Shown here: in pieces, positions 33,248 to 41,788 of the stretch
Layout: every line of letters begins with the position of its first letter
How positions within the stretch are numbered: position 1 is the stretch's first letter
Assembly: GCA_965219875.1 (NCBI GenBank)
Contig: CBDCOW010000003.1
Location: 868,001 to 932,000, forward strand
Length of the DNA: 64,000 bases
Reading direction: 5' to 3'
From: DAOUKH01 sp965219875
GTDB taxonomy: Bacteria; Chloroflexota; Dehalococcoidia; SHYB01
Notes under the pieces: generated by a model
What the model was told of the DNA's origin: nothing
Databases searched by the model: none
Seen by the model: the letters and a program-made list of their open reading frames with translations, nothing else
Position numbers and translations under genes: made by a program

Positions 33248-34414
33248 CTAACGAGGGAGCCCGAGGCCCTTGGTGGCGATGATGTTGCGGTTGACCTCGG
33301 AGCTGCCGGCGGCGATGGTCGAGGGGATGTTGCTGATGTATTCGTGGCCTATGAGGCCGCGGTTGATGGCGTGGGGGCTGCCGTCGCGGAGGAGGCCGTG
33401 GAGGCCGAGGACCTGCATCCCGACGCGGCCGACTTCCATGCCGACCTCGGAGGCGAAGAGCTTGGCCATCGACGCCTCCCGGATCGGCTCTTCGCCGTGC
33501 TCTTGCATCCAGGCGACGCGGTAGGAGAGCAGCCGCGCCGCATGAAGGTTCGCGGTCATGTCGGCCAGCCGGTGCATCAAGATTTCGTTGTCCCGCACCG
33601 AGCCGAGCACCGCGGGGGCCTCGCGGATGGCATCGACGATGTTGTCGAAGGCGCGCTGCGCCATGGCGACGTCGCGGATGCCGGACCGCTCGTTGTTGAG
33701 CGTGGTCATGGCGACGTACCAGCCCTGGTTGAGGTCGCCGATCAGGTTTCCCTTGGGCACACGCACGTTGTCGAAGAAGACCTGGTTGAAGTCGTGCTCG
33801 TCGGCCATGTTGATGAGCGGCTGGATGGTGATGCCCGGCTGCCGCATGTCCATGATGAAGTACGAGATGCCCTTGTGCTTGGGCGCGTCGGGGTCGGTGC
33901 GGGTGAGGATGTGGATCCAGTCGGCCTTGTGGCCGTAGGTCGTCCAGATCTTCTGGCCGTTGATGACGTATTCATCGCCGTCGGCGACGGCGGTGGTGGC
34001 GAGGCTGGCGAGGTCGGAGCCGGCGTTGGGCTCGGAGAAGCCCTGCGCCCAGACGATCTCCTGCTCGGCGGTGGCCTTGAGGAAGCGCTTCTTCAGGCTT
34101 TCGTTGCCGAACGAGATGATGGCGGGGCCGACCTGGTACGCCTGATGGTCGAGGGGCGCGTTGTAGTAGACCATCTTGTCGTGGAAGAGCATCTGCATGG
34201 TGTGACCCGCGCCGAGGCCGCCGTACTCGACGGGCCAGCCGATACCGATCCACTTCTTCTTTCCCAGCTTCCTGCGGAAGGCCATGGAGTCGTCGAAGTT
34301 CTCTTCGGCGTAGGCGCTTTCGCCGGCGAGGATGCGCGGCGGGAGCTCGGCCTTGATGAAGTCCTCGACCTCTTGGGCGAAGTCGGTGTGCTCTTTGGTG
34401 AAGGTGAAGTCCAC
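33248..34414 (-). CDS. Acyl-CoA dehydrogenase family protein
   Basis: 388-residue flavoprotein that introduces a 2,3 double bond into an acyl-CoA, passing electrons to ETF. FAD and substrate motifs WAQGFSEPNAGSDLASLATTA, GQKIWTTYGHKADW and the C-terminal AAGSSEVNRNIIATKGLGLPR are present. The sequence belongs to the FadE-type group in which the usual C-terminal catalytic Glu context (YEGT) is replaced by AAGSSE, so the base may lie elsewhere. The start GTG 34414 is chosen because AGGAGG lies ~7 nt upstream; the longer frame adds an Arg-rich tail. Monocistronic by position. Confidence 0.9.
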   Translation of the reverse strand: MDFTFTKEHTDFAQEVEDFIKAELPPRILAGESAYAEENFDDSMAFRRKLGKKKWIGIGWPVEYGGLGAGHTMQMLFHDKMVYYNAPLDHQAYQVGPAIISFGNESLKKRFLKATAEQEIVWAQGFSEPNAGSDLASLATTAVADGDEYVINGQKIWTTYGHKADWIHILTRTDPDAPKHKGISYFIMDMRQPGITIQPLINMADEHDFNQVFFDNVRVPKGNLIGDLNQGWYVAMTTLNNERSGIRDVAMAQRAFDNIVDAIREAPAVLGSVRDNEILMHRLADMTANLHAARLLSYRVAWMQEHGEEPIREASMAKLFASEVGMEVGRVGMQVLGLHGLLRDGSPHAINRGLIGHEYISNIPSTIAAGSSEVNRNIIATKGLGLPR

Positions 34415-34563
34415 GCGCCGCCTCCTCTTGCGCCGGGGCCTCGCGCGGCCCAAGCCTGACGTCGGCCTGATGATACCAAACGGGGAGTGAGAACCGCGCA
34501 GTCGGCGATGGGGGATAATGTCCCCGCTCGCCGCCCGAAGCGCGCCGAGCGAGGAGCGCCGCG

Positions 34564-35436
34564 ATGCAATTCGGTTACTTCACGTTGGGGGTGAGCCTGC
34601 GGTCGTACGGGACCGTGGCGCAGAGGGCGGAGGCGACGGGCTTCGACAGCTTCTTCATGCCCGAGCACCTCGTCTTCCCCATCGACATCACGCCCCTCTA
34701 TCCCTATTCCGAGACCGGCTACCCGGGGGTGGACGCGGACACGCCCTACTTCGATCCGTGGGTTTCACTGGCGAGCGTGGCGGCGGTCACCTCGAAGATC
34801 CGGCTGGGGACGCAGGTGTACATCCTGCCACTTCGCAACGTCTTCGTCACCGCGAAGGCGGTGGCGACGCTCGACCGGATCTCGCAGGGTAGGGTGATCC
34901 TTGGGGCGGGAGTTGGGTGGCTTAAGGAGGAGTTTGAGGCCGCCGGTGAGGACTTCCACACCCGCGGGCGGCGCGCCGACGAGGCAATCAAGGTGATCCG
35001 CCGCCTGTGGACCGAGGACACCATCGAGCACCACGGCGAGTTCTACGACTTCGGCCCGATCAAGTTCAACCCCAAGCCGTCGCAGAAGCCGTGCCCGCCG
35101 ATTCAGATCGGCGGCGAGACACGGGCGGCGCGCCGGCGCGCCGCGCTGCTCGGCGACGGCTGGCTCAGCGCGGGCGGCGACACGCCGGAGACGGCAAAGC
35201 CGCTGATCGACGAGATGCAGGCATGGCGCAGTGAGGCGGGCCGCGACGGGCCGTTCGAAGTGTCGATGCGTAACGCCCTCGGCGAGAACACCCTCGACAA
35301 CGCTCGGCGCTACGAGGAGGCCGGCGTCGACCGGCTCTTCCTGCGCCCCGAGTTCCCCAAGGAGGGCCGCATGTCCGTCGACTTCGTGGGGCAGTGGATG
35401 GAGCGGATGAACGAGGAGATCATCAGCCGGATGTAG
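34564..35436 (+). CDS. LLM-class F420-dependent oxidoreductase
   Basis: 290-residue luciferase-like TIM-barrel protein. QFGYFTLGVSLRSYGTVAQRAEATGFDSFFMPEHLVFP, then KIRLGTQVYILPLRNVFVTAKAVATLDRISQGRVILGAGVGWLKEEFEAAGEDF and PCPPIQIGGETRAARRRAALLGDGWLSAG are typical of the group that reduces or oxidises substrates with F420. GAGGAGCG lies just before the ATG. It is divergent from the acyl-CoA dehydrogenase gene and 59 bp upstream of thrS. Substrate unknown. Confidence 0.87.
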   Translation: MQFGYFTLGVSLRSYGTVAQRAEATGFDSFFMPEHLVFPIDITPLYPYSETGYPGVDADTPYFDPWVSLASVAAVTSKIRLGTQVYILPLRNVFVTAKAVATLDRISQGRVILGAGVGWLKEEFEAAGEDFHTRGRRADEAIKVIRRLWTEDTIEHHGEFYDFGPIKFNPKPSQKPCPPIQIGGETRAARRRAALLGDGWLSAGGDTPETAKPLIDEMQAWRSEAGRDGPFEVSMRNALGENTLDNARRYEEAGVDRLFLRPEFPKEGRMSVDFVGQWMERMNEEIISRM

Positions 35437-35495
35437 CCTCGGCCCGCCGGCCCGGCGCAGGGTGCGGCGTATACTAGACGGCTGGAGGTCCCACC

Positions 35496-37238
35496 GTGAG
35501 CACCGACGCCGTAGACCAGGCCGCGCTCGCCGCGCAGCGCCACCGCATCCGCCACTCCGCCGCGCACGTGATGGCCGACGCCGTCACGTCGATCTGGCCT
35601 CAGGCGAAGCTGACCATCGGGCCCCCGACGGCCGACGGCTTTTACTACGACATCGATCTCGATCACCACCTTACGCCGGAGGACCTGAAAGAGGTCGAGC
35701 GGCGCATGCGGAAGATCATCGGCGCCAACGATCCGTTCGTGCGCGAGGAGATCTCGCGGGAGGACGCCCAACGGCGCTTCGCCGAGAACGAGTACAAGCT
35801 GGAGAACATCGCCGAGATTCCCGAAGGCGAGGTCATCACGACCTACTCGCACGGGAAGTTCACCGACCTGTGCGAAGGGCCGCACGTCGATCGCGCCGGC
35901 GCGATCAAGGCGGTGAAGCTACTCAACATAGCGGGGGCCTATTGGCGCGGCGACGAGCGCAACCCGATGCTCCAGCGCATCTACGGGACGGCGTTCGAGT
36001 CGAAGGACGCCCTGCGCCAGCACATCGAGATGCTGGAGGAGGCCGCCAAGCGCGACCACCGGAAGGTTGGGCGCGAACTCGAACTGTTCATGTTCGACCC
36101 CGCCGCGCCCGCGAGCCCGTTTTTCCTGCCCAAGGGGACGGTCCTCTACAACCTCCTCATCGACTACATCCGGGAGCTGTACCAGCGCTACGGCTACCAG
36201 GAGGTCATGACGCCGCAGATCTTCGAGTCGGGCCTGTGGCGGCGCTCGGGGCACTACGAGAACTACAAGGAGAACATGTTCTTCGTCGAGATCGACGAGC
36301 GCGAGTTCGGGGTGAAGCCGATGAACTGCCCCAGCCACGCGCTGATCTACGGTTCGACGCTGCACTCGTACCGCGACCTGCCGGTCCGTCTCGCCGACTT
36401 CGGGCGGCTCCACCGGTACGAACGGTCCGGCGTCACCCACGGCCTGACGCGGGTGCGCAGCTTCGCCCAGGACGACGCCCATATCTTCTGCCGGCCCGAT
36501 CAGGTGCAGAGCGAGGTTACGGCCTTCATCGACATGGTGCACGAGACGTTCACAATCTTCGGCTTCGACGACGTGCACGTGATGCTGTCGCTCCGCCCGG
36601 AGAAGCGCGTCGGCACGGACGAGATGTGGGACCGCGCCGAGGCCGCGCTGACCTCGGCCATCGAGTCGAAGGGGCTCGACTACGAGGCGGTCGCCGGCGA
36701 GGGGGCCTTCTACGGGCCGAAGATCGACTTCTTCATGCAAGACGCGCTGCGGCGGCAGTGGCAACTAAGCACGGTGCAGCTCGACTACTCGCTGCCGGAG
36801 CGGTTCGGTCTGGAATACGTGACCGAGGACGACCGGCGGGAGCGCCCGGTGCTCATCCACCGCGCCCTGCTTGGATCGCTGGAGCGGTTTATCGCCATTC
36901 TGCTCGAACACACAGGCGGGGCGCTGCCAGTGTGGCTCTCGCCGGTGCAGGCGGTGGTCATCCCCATCGCCGACCGGCACGCCGACTACGCCCGCGAGGT
37001 CGAGTCGCGGCTGCGGGGCACGGGTCTGCGCGTCGAGGTCGACGCCCGCACCCAGCGCATGAACCTGAAGATACGCGAGGCGCAGCTGCGGAAGGTCCCG
37101 TACATGCTCGTCGTCGGCGACCGCGAGCAAGCAGCGAGCGCGGCGGCGGTGCGGCAGCGGGCGGGCGAGGACCTCGGCGCCATGCCGTTGGACGACATCG
37201 CACGCGAGATCGGCGAACGGACGGCAGCCCGCTCCTGA
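35496..37238 (+). CDS. thrS: Threonyl-tRNA synthetase, lacking the TGS domain
   Basis: Class II aminoacyl-tRNA synthetase that charges tRNA-Thr. At 580 residues it is ~60 shorter than most bacterial ThrRS because it begins directly with the second additional (editing) domain; the N-terminal TGS domain is missing. The editing site HSAAHVMAD and CEGPHVDRAG are intact. The catalytic core contains MNCPSHALIY, FGRLHRYERSGVTHGLTRVRSFAQDDAHIFC, YGPKIDFFMQDALRRQWQLSTVQLDY and HRALLGSLERF. The anticodon-binding domain starts near 488 (PVQAVVIPIADRHADYA). The start is GTG 35496 with GGAGG 8 nt upstream, and no frame extends upstream that could hold a TGS domain. infC follows from its own promoter. Confidence 0.95.
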   Translation: MSTDAVDQAALAAQRHRIRHSAAHVMADAVTSIWPQAKLTIGPPTADGFYYDIDLDHHLTPEDLKEVERRMRKIIGANDPFVREEISREDAQRRFAENEYKLENIAEIPEGEVITTYSHGKFTDLCEGPHVDRAGAIKAVKLLNIAGAYWRGDERNPMLQRIYGTAFESKDALRQHIEMLEEAAKRDHRKVGRELELFMFDPAAPASPFFLPKGTVLYNLLIDYIRELYQRYGYQEVMTPQIFESGLWRRSGHYENYKENMFFVEIDEREFGVKPMNCPSHALIYGSTLHSYRDLPVRLADFGRLHRYERSGVTHGLTRVRSFAQDDAHIFCRPDQVQSEVTAFIDMVHETFTIFGFDDVHVMLSLRPEKRVGTDEMWDRAEAALTSAIESKGLDYEAVAGEGAFYGPKIDFFMQDALRRQWQLSTVQLDYSLPERFGLEYVTEDDRRERPVLIHRALLGSLERFIAILLEHTGGALPVWLSPVQAVVIPIADRHADYAREVESRLRGTGLRVEVDARTQRMNLKIREAQLRKVPYMLVVGDREQAASAAAVRQRAGEDLGAMPLDDIAREIGERTAARS

Positions 37239-37257
37239 GCGGCGCGAAGATCTTTCT

Positions 37258-37287
37258 TTGACTGCGATTCAAGCGTTGTGCTATATT
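37258..37287 (+). promoter_or_regulatory. Promoter of infC-rpmI-rplT
   Basis: TTGACT (37258-37263), an 18-bp spacer and TATATT (37282-37287), preceded by TGC (extended -10). Transcription is predicted near 37294, giving a ~60-nt leader before the AUA start of infC. The leader contains GCCCCGCCGTGGCGGGC, which can fold. Confidence 0.65.
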
Positions 37288-37353
37288 CACCCGTGTCCGC
37301 GCGGCCCCGCCGTGGCGGGCTTGATGTATTGAGGTACGGAGGAACCCACCGCC

Positions 37354-37992
37354 ATAGCCCGAGACTATAGAGTCAATCGACAGATTCGCGCCCGCGAGGT
37401 GCGACTGATAGGCGACGAGGGCGAGCAGGTTGGCGTCATAACTCTGCAGGAAGCCCTGAAAATGGCCGAGGACGCCGACGTTGACCTCGTCGAGGTCGCG
37501 TCGCAGGCGAACCCTCCGGTTGTTCGGCTGCTTGATTATGGCAAGTTCCGCTACGAGCAGTCGAAGAAGGAACGGGACTCCAAGAAGAGTACGAAGAACG
37601 TCGGCATTCGCGAAGTGCGGATGCGCCCCCGGATCGACGAGCACGACATCGCGTTCAAGTCGAGGATGGTAAAGAAGTTCCTCGACGAAGGGCACAAGGT
37701 GAAGATGTCGGTGCTGTTCCGGGGACGCGAGATCACGCACCCTGAGTTGGCCATCGGGCTGATGCGGCGGGTCGCGGAGTCGTTGGAGGAGCAGGCAAAG
37801 CTGGAGAAGGCGCCCTCGATGGAAGGGCGCATGATGACGATGATACTGGCGCCGATTGCGGGCAGGAAAAGCCCGGCGCCGGCGAAGAAAGCGGACGCTC
37901 CGGTCGACGCCGCGGCGGTCGCCGGAGCGAAGAAGCCCGCCGCGGAAGCTGCGGAAAAGAAGGAAGAGGAAGCCGCCCGTGCCCAAGCTTAA
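37354..37992 (+). CDS. infC: Translation initiation factor IF-3 (AUA start codon)
   Basis: IF-3 binds the 30S subunit and rejects non-canonical start codons. The family N-terminus (ARDYRVNRQIRAREVRLIG) begins at ATA 37354, preceded by GGAGG at 37338-37342. There is no in-frame ATG, GTG or TTG before GTG 37399, which would delete the conserved N-terminus. IF-3 genes in many bacteria start with AUU, AUC or AUA, so that high IF-3 represses its own translation. Motifs: VDLVEVASQANPPVVRLLDYGKFRYEQSKKE and the C-domain KFLDEGHKVKMSVLFRGREITHPE. The last ~35 residues are Ala/Lys/Glu-rich. The stop overlaps rpmI by 14 bp. Confidence 0.93.
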   Translation: MARDYRVNRQIRAREVRLIGDEGEQVGVITLQEALKMAEDADVDLVEVASQANPPVVRLLDYGKFRYEQSKKERDSKKSTKNVGIREVRMRPRIDEHDIAFKSRMVKKFLDEGHKVKMSVLFRGREITHPELAIGLMRRVAESLEEQAKLEKAPSMEGRMMTMILAPIAGRKSPAPAKKADAPVDAAAVAGAKKPAAEAAEKKEEEAARAQA

Positions 37993-38176
37993 GACCCACA
38001 AAGGAGCCAAGAAGCGGCTGCACATCTCCGGCAGCGGGAAACTACTGCGGGTGAAGGGCGGCAAGAGCCACCTCCGCCGCAAGAAGCCGACGGCGACGAA
38101 ACGCCTCTACGATAACAAGCTGCCGGTGCACGAGGCGGACGACAAACGTCTGCGGAAGCTGCTTCCGGGCAACTAG
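37979..38176 (+). CDS. rpmI: 50S ribosomal protein L35
   Basis: 65 residues, very basic: PKLKTHKGAKKRLHISGSGKLLR and a C-terminal KRLRKLLPGN. The start is GTG 37979, inside the end of infC, with AGAGGAAG ~8 nt upstream. A longer frame through the infC C-terminus is rejected as out-of-family. Standard infC-rpmI-rplT order. Confidence 0.95.
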   Translation: MPKLKTHKGAKKRLHISGSGKLLRVKGGKSHLRRKKPTATKRLYDNKLPVHEADDKRLRKLLPGN

Positions 38177-38198
38177 GTCATCGATTCCATGAGATTCC

Positions 38199-38217
38199 GC
38201 CGCCGAATAACGGCGGC
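38199..38217 (+). promoter_or_regulatory. Hairpin between rpmI and rplT
   Basis: GCCGCCG (38199-38205), loop AATAA and CGGCGGC (38211-38217) form a 7-bp stem 17 nt before the rplT start codon. L20 is known to repress its own operon by binding mRNA in E. coli and Bacillus. Whether this hairpin is part of such control, or only an intergenic spacer structure, is open. Confidence 0.4.
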
Positions 38218-38233
38218 CTAACGGAGAACGCAC

Positions 38234-38596
38234 GTGCCGAGAGTCAAAGGCGGAACCACCACCCACGCGCGCCACAAGAAGGTGCTCAAGCTCACCAAGG
38301 GGCAGCGGGGGAGCAAGAGCAAGCTGTTCCGCCGCGCCAACGAGGCGATGCTCAAGTCGTTGAGCTACGCCTACCGGCACCGCCGCGAGCGGAAGCGCTT
38401 CATGCGGCGGCTGTGGATCACGCGCATCAACGCGGCGGCCCGGCTCAACGGCCTCACCTACGGCGCGATGATGGCCGGGTTGAAGCGCGCGGGCGTCGAG
38501 GCCAACCGCAAGATGCTGGCCGAGCTCGCGGTCCGCGACCCCGCGGCCTTCACCGCGATCGCCGAGACCGCAAAGAGCGCGCCGACCGCAGCGTAG
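38234..38596 (+). CDS. rplT: 50S ribosomal protein L20
   Basis: 120 residues: PRVKGGTTTHARHKKVLKLTKGQRGSKSKLFRRANEAMLKSLSYAYRHRRERKRFMRRLWITRINAAAR is the typical highly basic N-terminal helix and rRNA-binding domain. The GTG start at 38234 has GGAGA upstream. Required for early 50S assembly. The dtxR-type gene follows after 14 bp and may be co-transcribed. Confidence 0.96.
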   Translation: MPRVKGGTTTHARHKKVLKLTKGQRGSKSKLFRRANEAMLKSLSYAYRHRRERKRFMRRLWITRINAAARLNGLTYGAMMAGLKRAGVEANRKMLAELAVRDPAAFTAIAETAKSAPTAA

Positions 38597-38610
38597 AACG
38601 GGAGCCGGCC

Positions 38611-39357
38611 ATGCCCGCGTCGAAGCCCGCGACACGCAAGGGCGCCGACACCGGCGCGCTCTCCCCGCTCGCCGAGAACTATCTGCTTACCCTCTACCAG
38701 CTTCAAGAGGAAGAGCAAGGCCCGACGACGCTGACGCGCATGGCGGAGCACCTCGCGCTCTCGCCGGTAACCGAGCACCTCGGAACGTCGCTGGCGTCGG
38801 TGGCAGGGATGATCCGCCGGATGAAACGTGACGGGCTCGTCGACGTTAAGCCTTCCAAAGAGATCGTCTTCACCGAACGGGGACACCGTCACGCCGAGTC
38901 GCTGATGCGGCGGCATCAGCTCGCCGAGCGGCTCCTCGTGGACGTGCTCGGGCTCGACCTCCACAAGGTGCACGCCGAGGCCCACCGGCTGGAGCACGCC
39001 ATCTCCCCCGCTGTCGAGGAGAAGCTCCAAGAGTGTCTGGACCACCCCCACACCTGCCCCTTTGGACACCCCATCCCAGGAAACGGCTACGAGCCGCCGA
39101 AGACATCGGTGTCCCTTGACCGCATCAAGACGGGCGGCAAGGCGGTCGTCGAGCGCATCCCCGAGTACGACCCCCGGCTCATCGAATACCTCGTAGCCTG
39201 CGGCGTCATGCGCGGCCAGACCCTTGAGGTCGTCGACATCGCTCCCTACAAGGGCACGATGTCGATGCTGGTGAACGGCCAGGAAGTCGTGATCGGGCTG
39301 CAGGTAGCGCCGAAGATCGTGGTGGACCCGGCTGGCGCCAAGTCGCCGGCGGCGTAA
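38611..39357 (+). CDS. DtxR-family metal-dependent transcriptional repressor
   Basis: 248-residue iron- or manganese-sensing repressor. It has an N-terminal winged helix (ENYLLTLYQLQEE to MIRRMKRDGLVDVK) and a metal-binding/dimer domain. In the latter, RRHQLAERLL supplies the His/Glu of the ancillary site and HAEAHRLEHAIS the ancillary His and the primary-site residues; the Cys of DtxR (C102) is His here. CPFGHPIP follows and an SH3-like FeoA domain ends the protein. GGGAG precedes the ATG. Its neighbour is an iron-type ABC transporter 790 bp downstream, a natural target. Mn versus Fe preference cannot be decided by inspection. Confidence 0.9.
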   Translation: MPASKPATRKGADTGALSPLAENYLLTLYQLQEEEQGPTTLTRMAEHLALSPVTEHLGTSLASVAGMIRRMKRDGLVDVKPSKEIVFTERGHRHAESLMRRHQLAERLLVDVLGLDLHKVHAEAHRLEHAISPAVEEKLQECLDHPHTCPFGHPIPGNGYEPPKTSVSLDRIKTGGKAVVERIPEYDPRLIEYLVACGVMRGQTLEVVDIAPYKGTMSMLVNGQEVVIGLQVAPKIVVDPAGAKSPAA

Positions 39358-39397
39358 GGCACCGTCTTCGTTCCAACTCCTCTGGGTCTGACGGACC

Positions 39398-39640
39398 CTC
39401 CCCGCCCGCGCGCTTGCGGTGCGCGCTCTCCCAAGGTGGTTGCCGTGGGGCCCCTCACCTCAATCCTGTCCCGCTGGAGACCTTGGGTAACCTTGGGCCA
39501 CAGGCTCTGCCAAGGTCGCGCAGACCCCGCCTCCCCCCGCCCTCACCCCAACCCTCTCCCAGCGGGAGAGGGGGCAACCCCCCCGCCGCCCGCCGATGAC
39601 CAAGTTATGCAAAGGTCTCCGCTGGGAGAGGAGGTAAGAC
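39398..39640. repeat. Dispersed repeat remnants in the dtxR-transporter gap
   Basis: GCGCGCTTGCGGTGCGCGC, then CCCCTCACCTCAATCC and CCCTCACCCCAACCCTCTCCC with its GCGGGAGAGGG return arm resemble degraded copies of the dispersed family. From about 39770 to 40130 the sequence has lower GC and no convincing gene: a 97-residue frame at 39769-40062 lacks a ribosome-binding site and family features. Confidence 0.55.
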
Positions 39641-40050
39641 CCCACCCCTGCTCTCTCCAACGCCGGAGCCGGTGTGCTCCCATCCGGCTGAGTTGAAGGG
39701 AGGGAGCGGCGCCGTTGGGCGCGAACGGGTAGGGATGGGAGAAGCGGGGCGGGGAGCGGGCGGGCCCTTTGCTAGGGCCGGCGGGAGAGGTCGGGCGGCG
39801 CGCTCTGGAGACTCTGAATGCCAAGCCAGTGGTTGAGGTAGCGCCTCGAACTAGTCACGACCAACGTTACAAGCTTCCGCATTCCCGTCTCCTAAGGACA
39901 GAGCGCGTCCCGCAGAGAGAGCAGGCTGCGCTTCGATGCATCGACATTCTGATTTGCGCGGAGAACATACCGAATGGCGCCGGACGTGTCAACCCCATTT
40001 CTCACTATATCACGCAACGTAGCAAAGACGGTGGATCAACCGTAGATGAA

Positions 40051-40088
40051 ACTTCGCATTGACGAAGTCTCTAGCTATCTCTAGGCTA
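40051..40088 (+). promoter_or_regulatory. Possible promoter/operator of the iron-type ABC transporter
   Basis: An inverted repeat ACTTCG (40051-40056), 6 nt, CGAAGT (40063-40068) overlays TTGACG (40059-40064), which with 17-bp spacing faces a weak TAGGCT -10. Two TCTCTAG repeats (40068 and 40078) follow at 10-bp spacing. It could be a repressor site for the nearby DtxR-type regulator, but it does not match the DtxR consensus closely. Confidence 0.3.
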
Positions 40089-40146
40089 TACACAAGCACT
40101 TCCGTAATGCGCGGCCTTCCGGCCCGCGCCAGGACACGAGCCAACC

Positions 40147-41772
40147 GTGGCGAGAATCTCTTCCTCCCTCCTCAAGGCCACGCCGCGCGTTCGGACGGGC
40201 GCCCCGCCGGGGCTCTGGTGGGCCGGAGCGCTCGTCGGCGCGGCGGTGCTGCTCCCCCTCGTCTATCTCATCTACCGGACGGCCGGCTCGGGGTCCGACG
40301 CGTGGGACCTGCTGGTGCGCGTGAAGACCTTGGAGGTGTTGCTGCGCACGGCGGTGTTGGCGGCGGCGGTCACCGCGGCGAGCGCCCTCCTCAGCGTGCC
40401 GCTGGCCTGGCTCACGGTGCGGACCGACCTGCCGTTCAAGAAGGTCTGGTCCGTCATCACCGTGCTCCCCTTAGTCGTGCCGACCTATGTGGGCGGCTAC
40501 GCCTTCATCTCAGCGTTCGGGACGCGGGGGCTTCTACAGCAATCGCTTGAAGGACCGCTGGGCGTAACGCGGCTTCCCGATCTCACCGGCTTCGTCGGCG
40601 CCTGGCTGGTGCTCACGATGTTCACCTATCCCTACCTGCTCTTGACGCTTCGCGCCGCCCTCTGGGGCATGGACGCGTCGACGGAGGAGGCGAGCCGGAG
40701 CTTGGGCCACGGTCCCTGGCGCACGTTCCGCAGCGCCATCCTGCCCCAACTCAAGCCGGCGATCGGCGCCGGATCGCTGCTGGTGGCGCTCTACACGCTC
40801 AGCGACTTCGGCGCGGTGGCGCTGCTGCGGTTCGACTCCTTCACCCGCGTTATCTTCTTGCAATACGAGGCCTCGTTCGACCGGACGCTGGCCTCGGTGC
40901 TGGCGCTGCTGCTCGTGGCCTCGACAGTGGTGGTGCTGCTCGTGGAGCGGGCGGCAAGGGGACGCGCGGCCTACCACCGCTCAGGGGCGGGCGCGCAACG
41001 CATGCCGTCGGCGGCCCGGTTGGGCTCGTGGCGGTGGCCGGCGTTGGCGTTCGTAGGAGGCGCGGCGCTCGTCACCCTCGGGCTTCCCGGGTCGGTACTG
41101 CTCTACTGGCTGGTCCAAGGCGTCGCGGCCGGTGAGGAATTCGCCTTCCTCGGCGGCGCGATCGCGAACGGCCTGTATGTCTCGGGGCTCGCCGCGCTGG
41201 TCACGGTCGTGGCGGCGCTGCCCGTCGGCGTCCTGGCAGTGCGGTTCGACGGACGCAGGTCGCGGCTCCTTGAAGGGGTGTCCTATCTCGGCTTCGCCAT
41301 GCCCGGCCTCGTCGTCGCGCTCTCTCTGGTCTTCTTCGGCGCCAACTTCGCCTCGCCGGTCTATCAGACGGTCTGGCTGCTGCTCTTCGCCTACGTCGTG
41401 CTGTTCCTCCCGCTGGCCTTGGGCGGGGTGCGGACCTCGCTGCTCCAGATAAGCCCGGCGTTGGAGGAGGCGGCGCGGAGCCTAGGCCGGTCGTGGTCGC
41501 GCATGATGGTCAGCGTGACGCTGCCGCTGCTGCGCCCCGGACTCGTCGTGGCGGCGGCGCTCGTCTTTCTGACCGTCCTGAAGGAGCTCCCCGCCACGCT
41601 GCTCCTGGCGCCCATCGGCTTCGACACCCTCGCCACCGAAATGTGGTCGGCGGCCGACGAAGGGTTCTTCGCTCGCGCCGCGGCGCCGGGCCTCATCCTC
41701 ATCGCTGTGTCGGTCATTCCCGTCGCCCTCCTCCTCTCGCGGGAGCGCGGGACGCAGAGCAGGGAACGGTAG
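40147..41772 (+). CDS. Iron(III)-type ABC transporter permease (FbpB/SfuB-like)
   Basis: 541-residue double-length permease with about twelve membrane segments. Two binding-protein-dependent permease domains are visible, each with the EAA-type loop that contacts the ATPase: EASRSLGHGPWRTFRSAILPQLKPAI (~180-205) and EEAARSLGRSWSRMMVSVTLPLLRPGL (~440-465). This fused layout is typical of FbpB/SfuB ferric-iron importers. The start GTG 40147 has no strong ribosome-binding site. The ATPase gene follows; the periplasmic FbpA is not encoded nearby. Confidence 0.85.
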   Translation: MARISSSLLKATPRVRTGAPPGLWWAGALVGAAVLLPLVYLIYRTAGSGSDAWDLLVRVKTLEVLLRTAVLAAAVTAASALLSVPLAWLTVRTDLPFKKVWSVITVLPLVVPTYVGGYAFISAFGTRGLLQQSLEGPLGVTRLPDLTGFVGAWLVLTMFTYPYLLLTLRAALWGMDASTEEASRSLGHGPWRTFRSAILPQLKPAIGAGSLLVALYTLSDFGAVALLRFDSFTRVIFLQYEASFDRTLASVLALLLVASTVVVLLVERAARGRAAYHRSGAGAQRMPSAARLGSWRWPALAFVGGAALVTLGLPGSVLLYWLVQGVAAGEEFAFLGGAIANGLYVSGLAALVTVVAALPVGVLAVRFDGRRSRLLEGVSYLGFAMPGLVVALSLVFFGANFASPVYQTVWLLLFAYVVLFLPLALGGVRTSLLQISPALEEAARSLGRSWSRMMVSVTLPLLRPGLVVAAALVFLTVLKELPATLLLAPIGFDTLATEMWSAADEGFFARAAAPGLILIAVSVIPVALLLSRERGTQSRER

Positions 41773-41788
41773 GCCCGCCTTGTCCCCT

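Noticed and set aside
35462..37261. 599-aa frame over thrS
   Set aside because: A shadow in another frame of thrS with no domain; thrS itself is complete.
37399..37992. infC start at GTG 37399
   Set aside because: It removes the conserved IF-3 N-terminus (ARDYRVNRQIRARE), which is encoded in frame upstream behind a GGAGG.
39769..40062. 97-aa open frame in the dtxR-transporter gap
   Set aside because: No ribosome-binding site, no recognisable fold, and composition unlike neighbouring genes.
39770..40130. tRNA gene or attachment site in the lower-GC stretch
   Set aside because: No T-loop GGTTCRANNC with matching acceptor arms and no integrase nearby.
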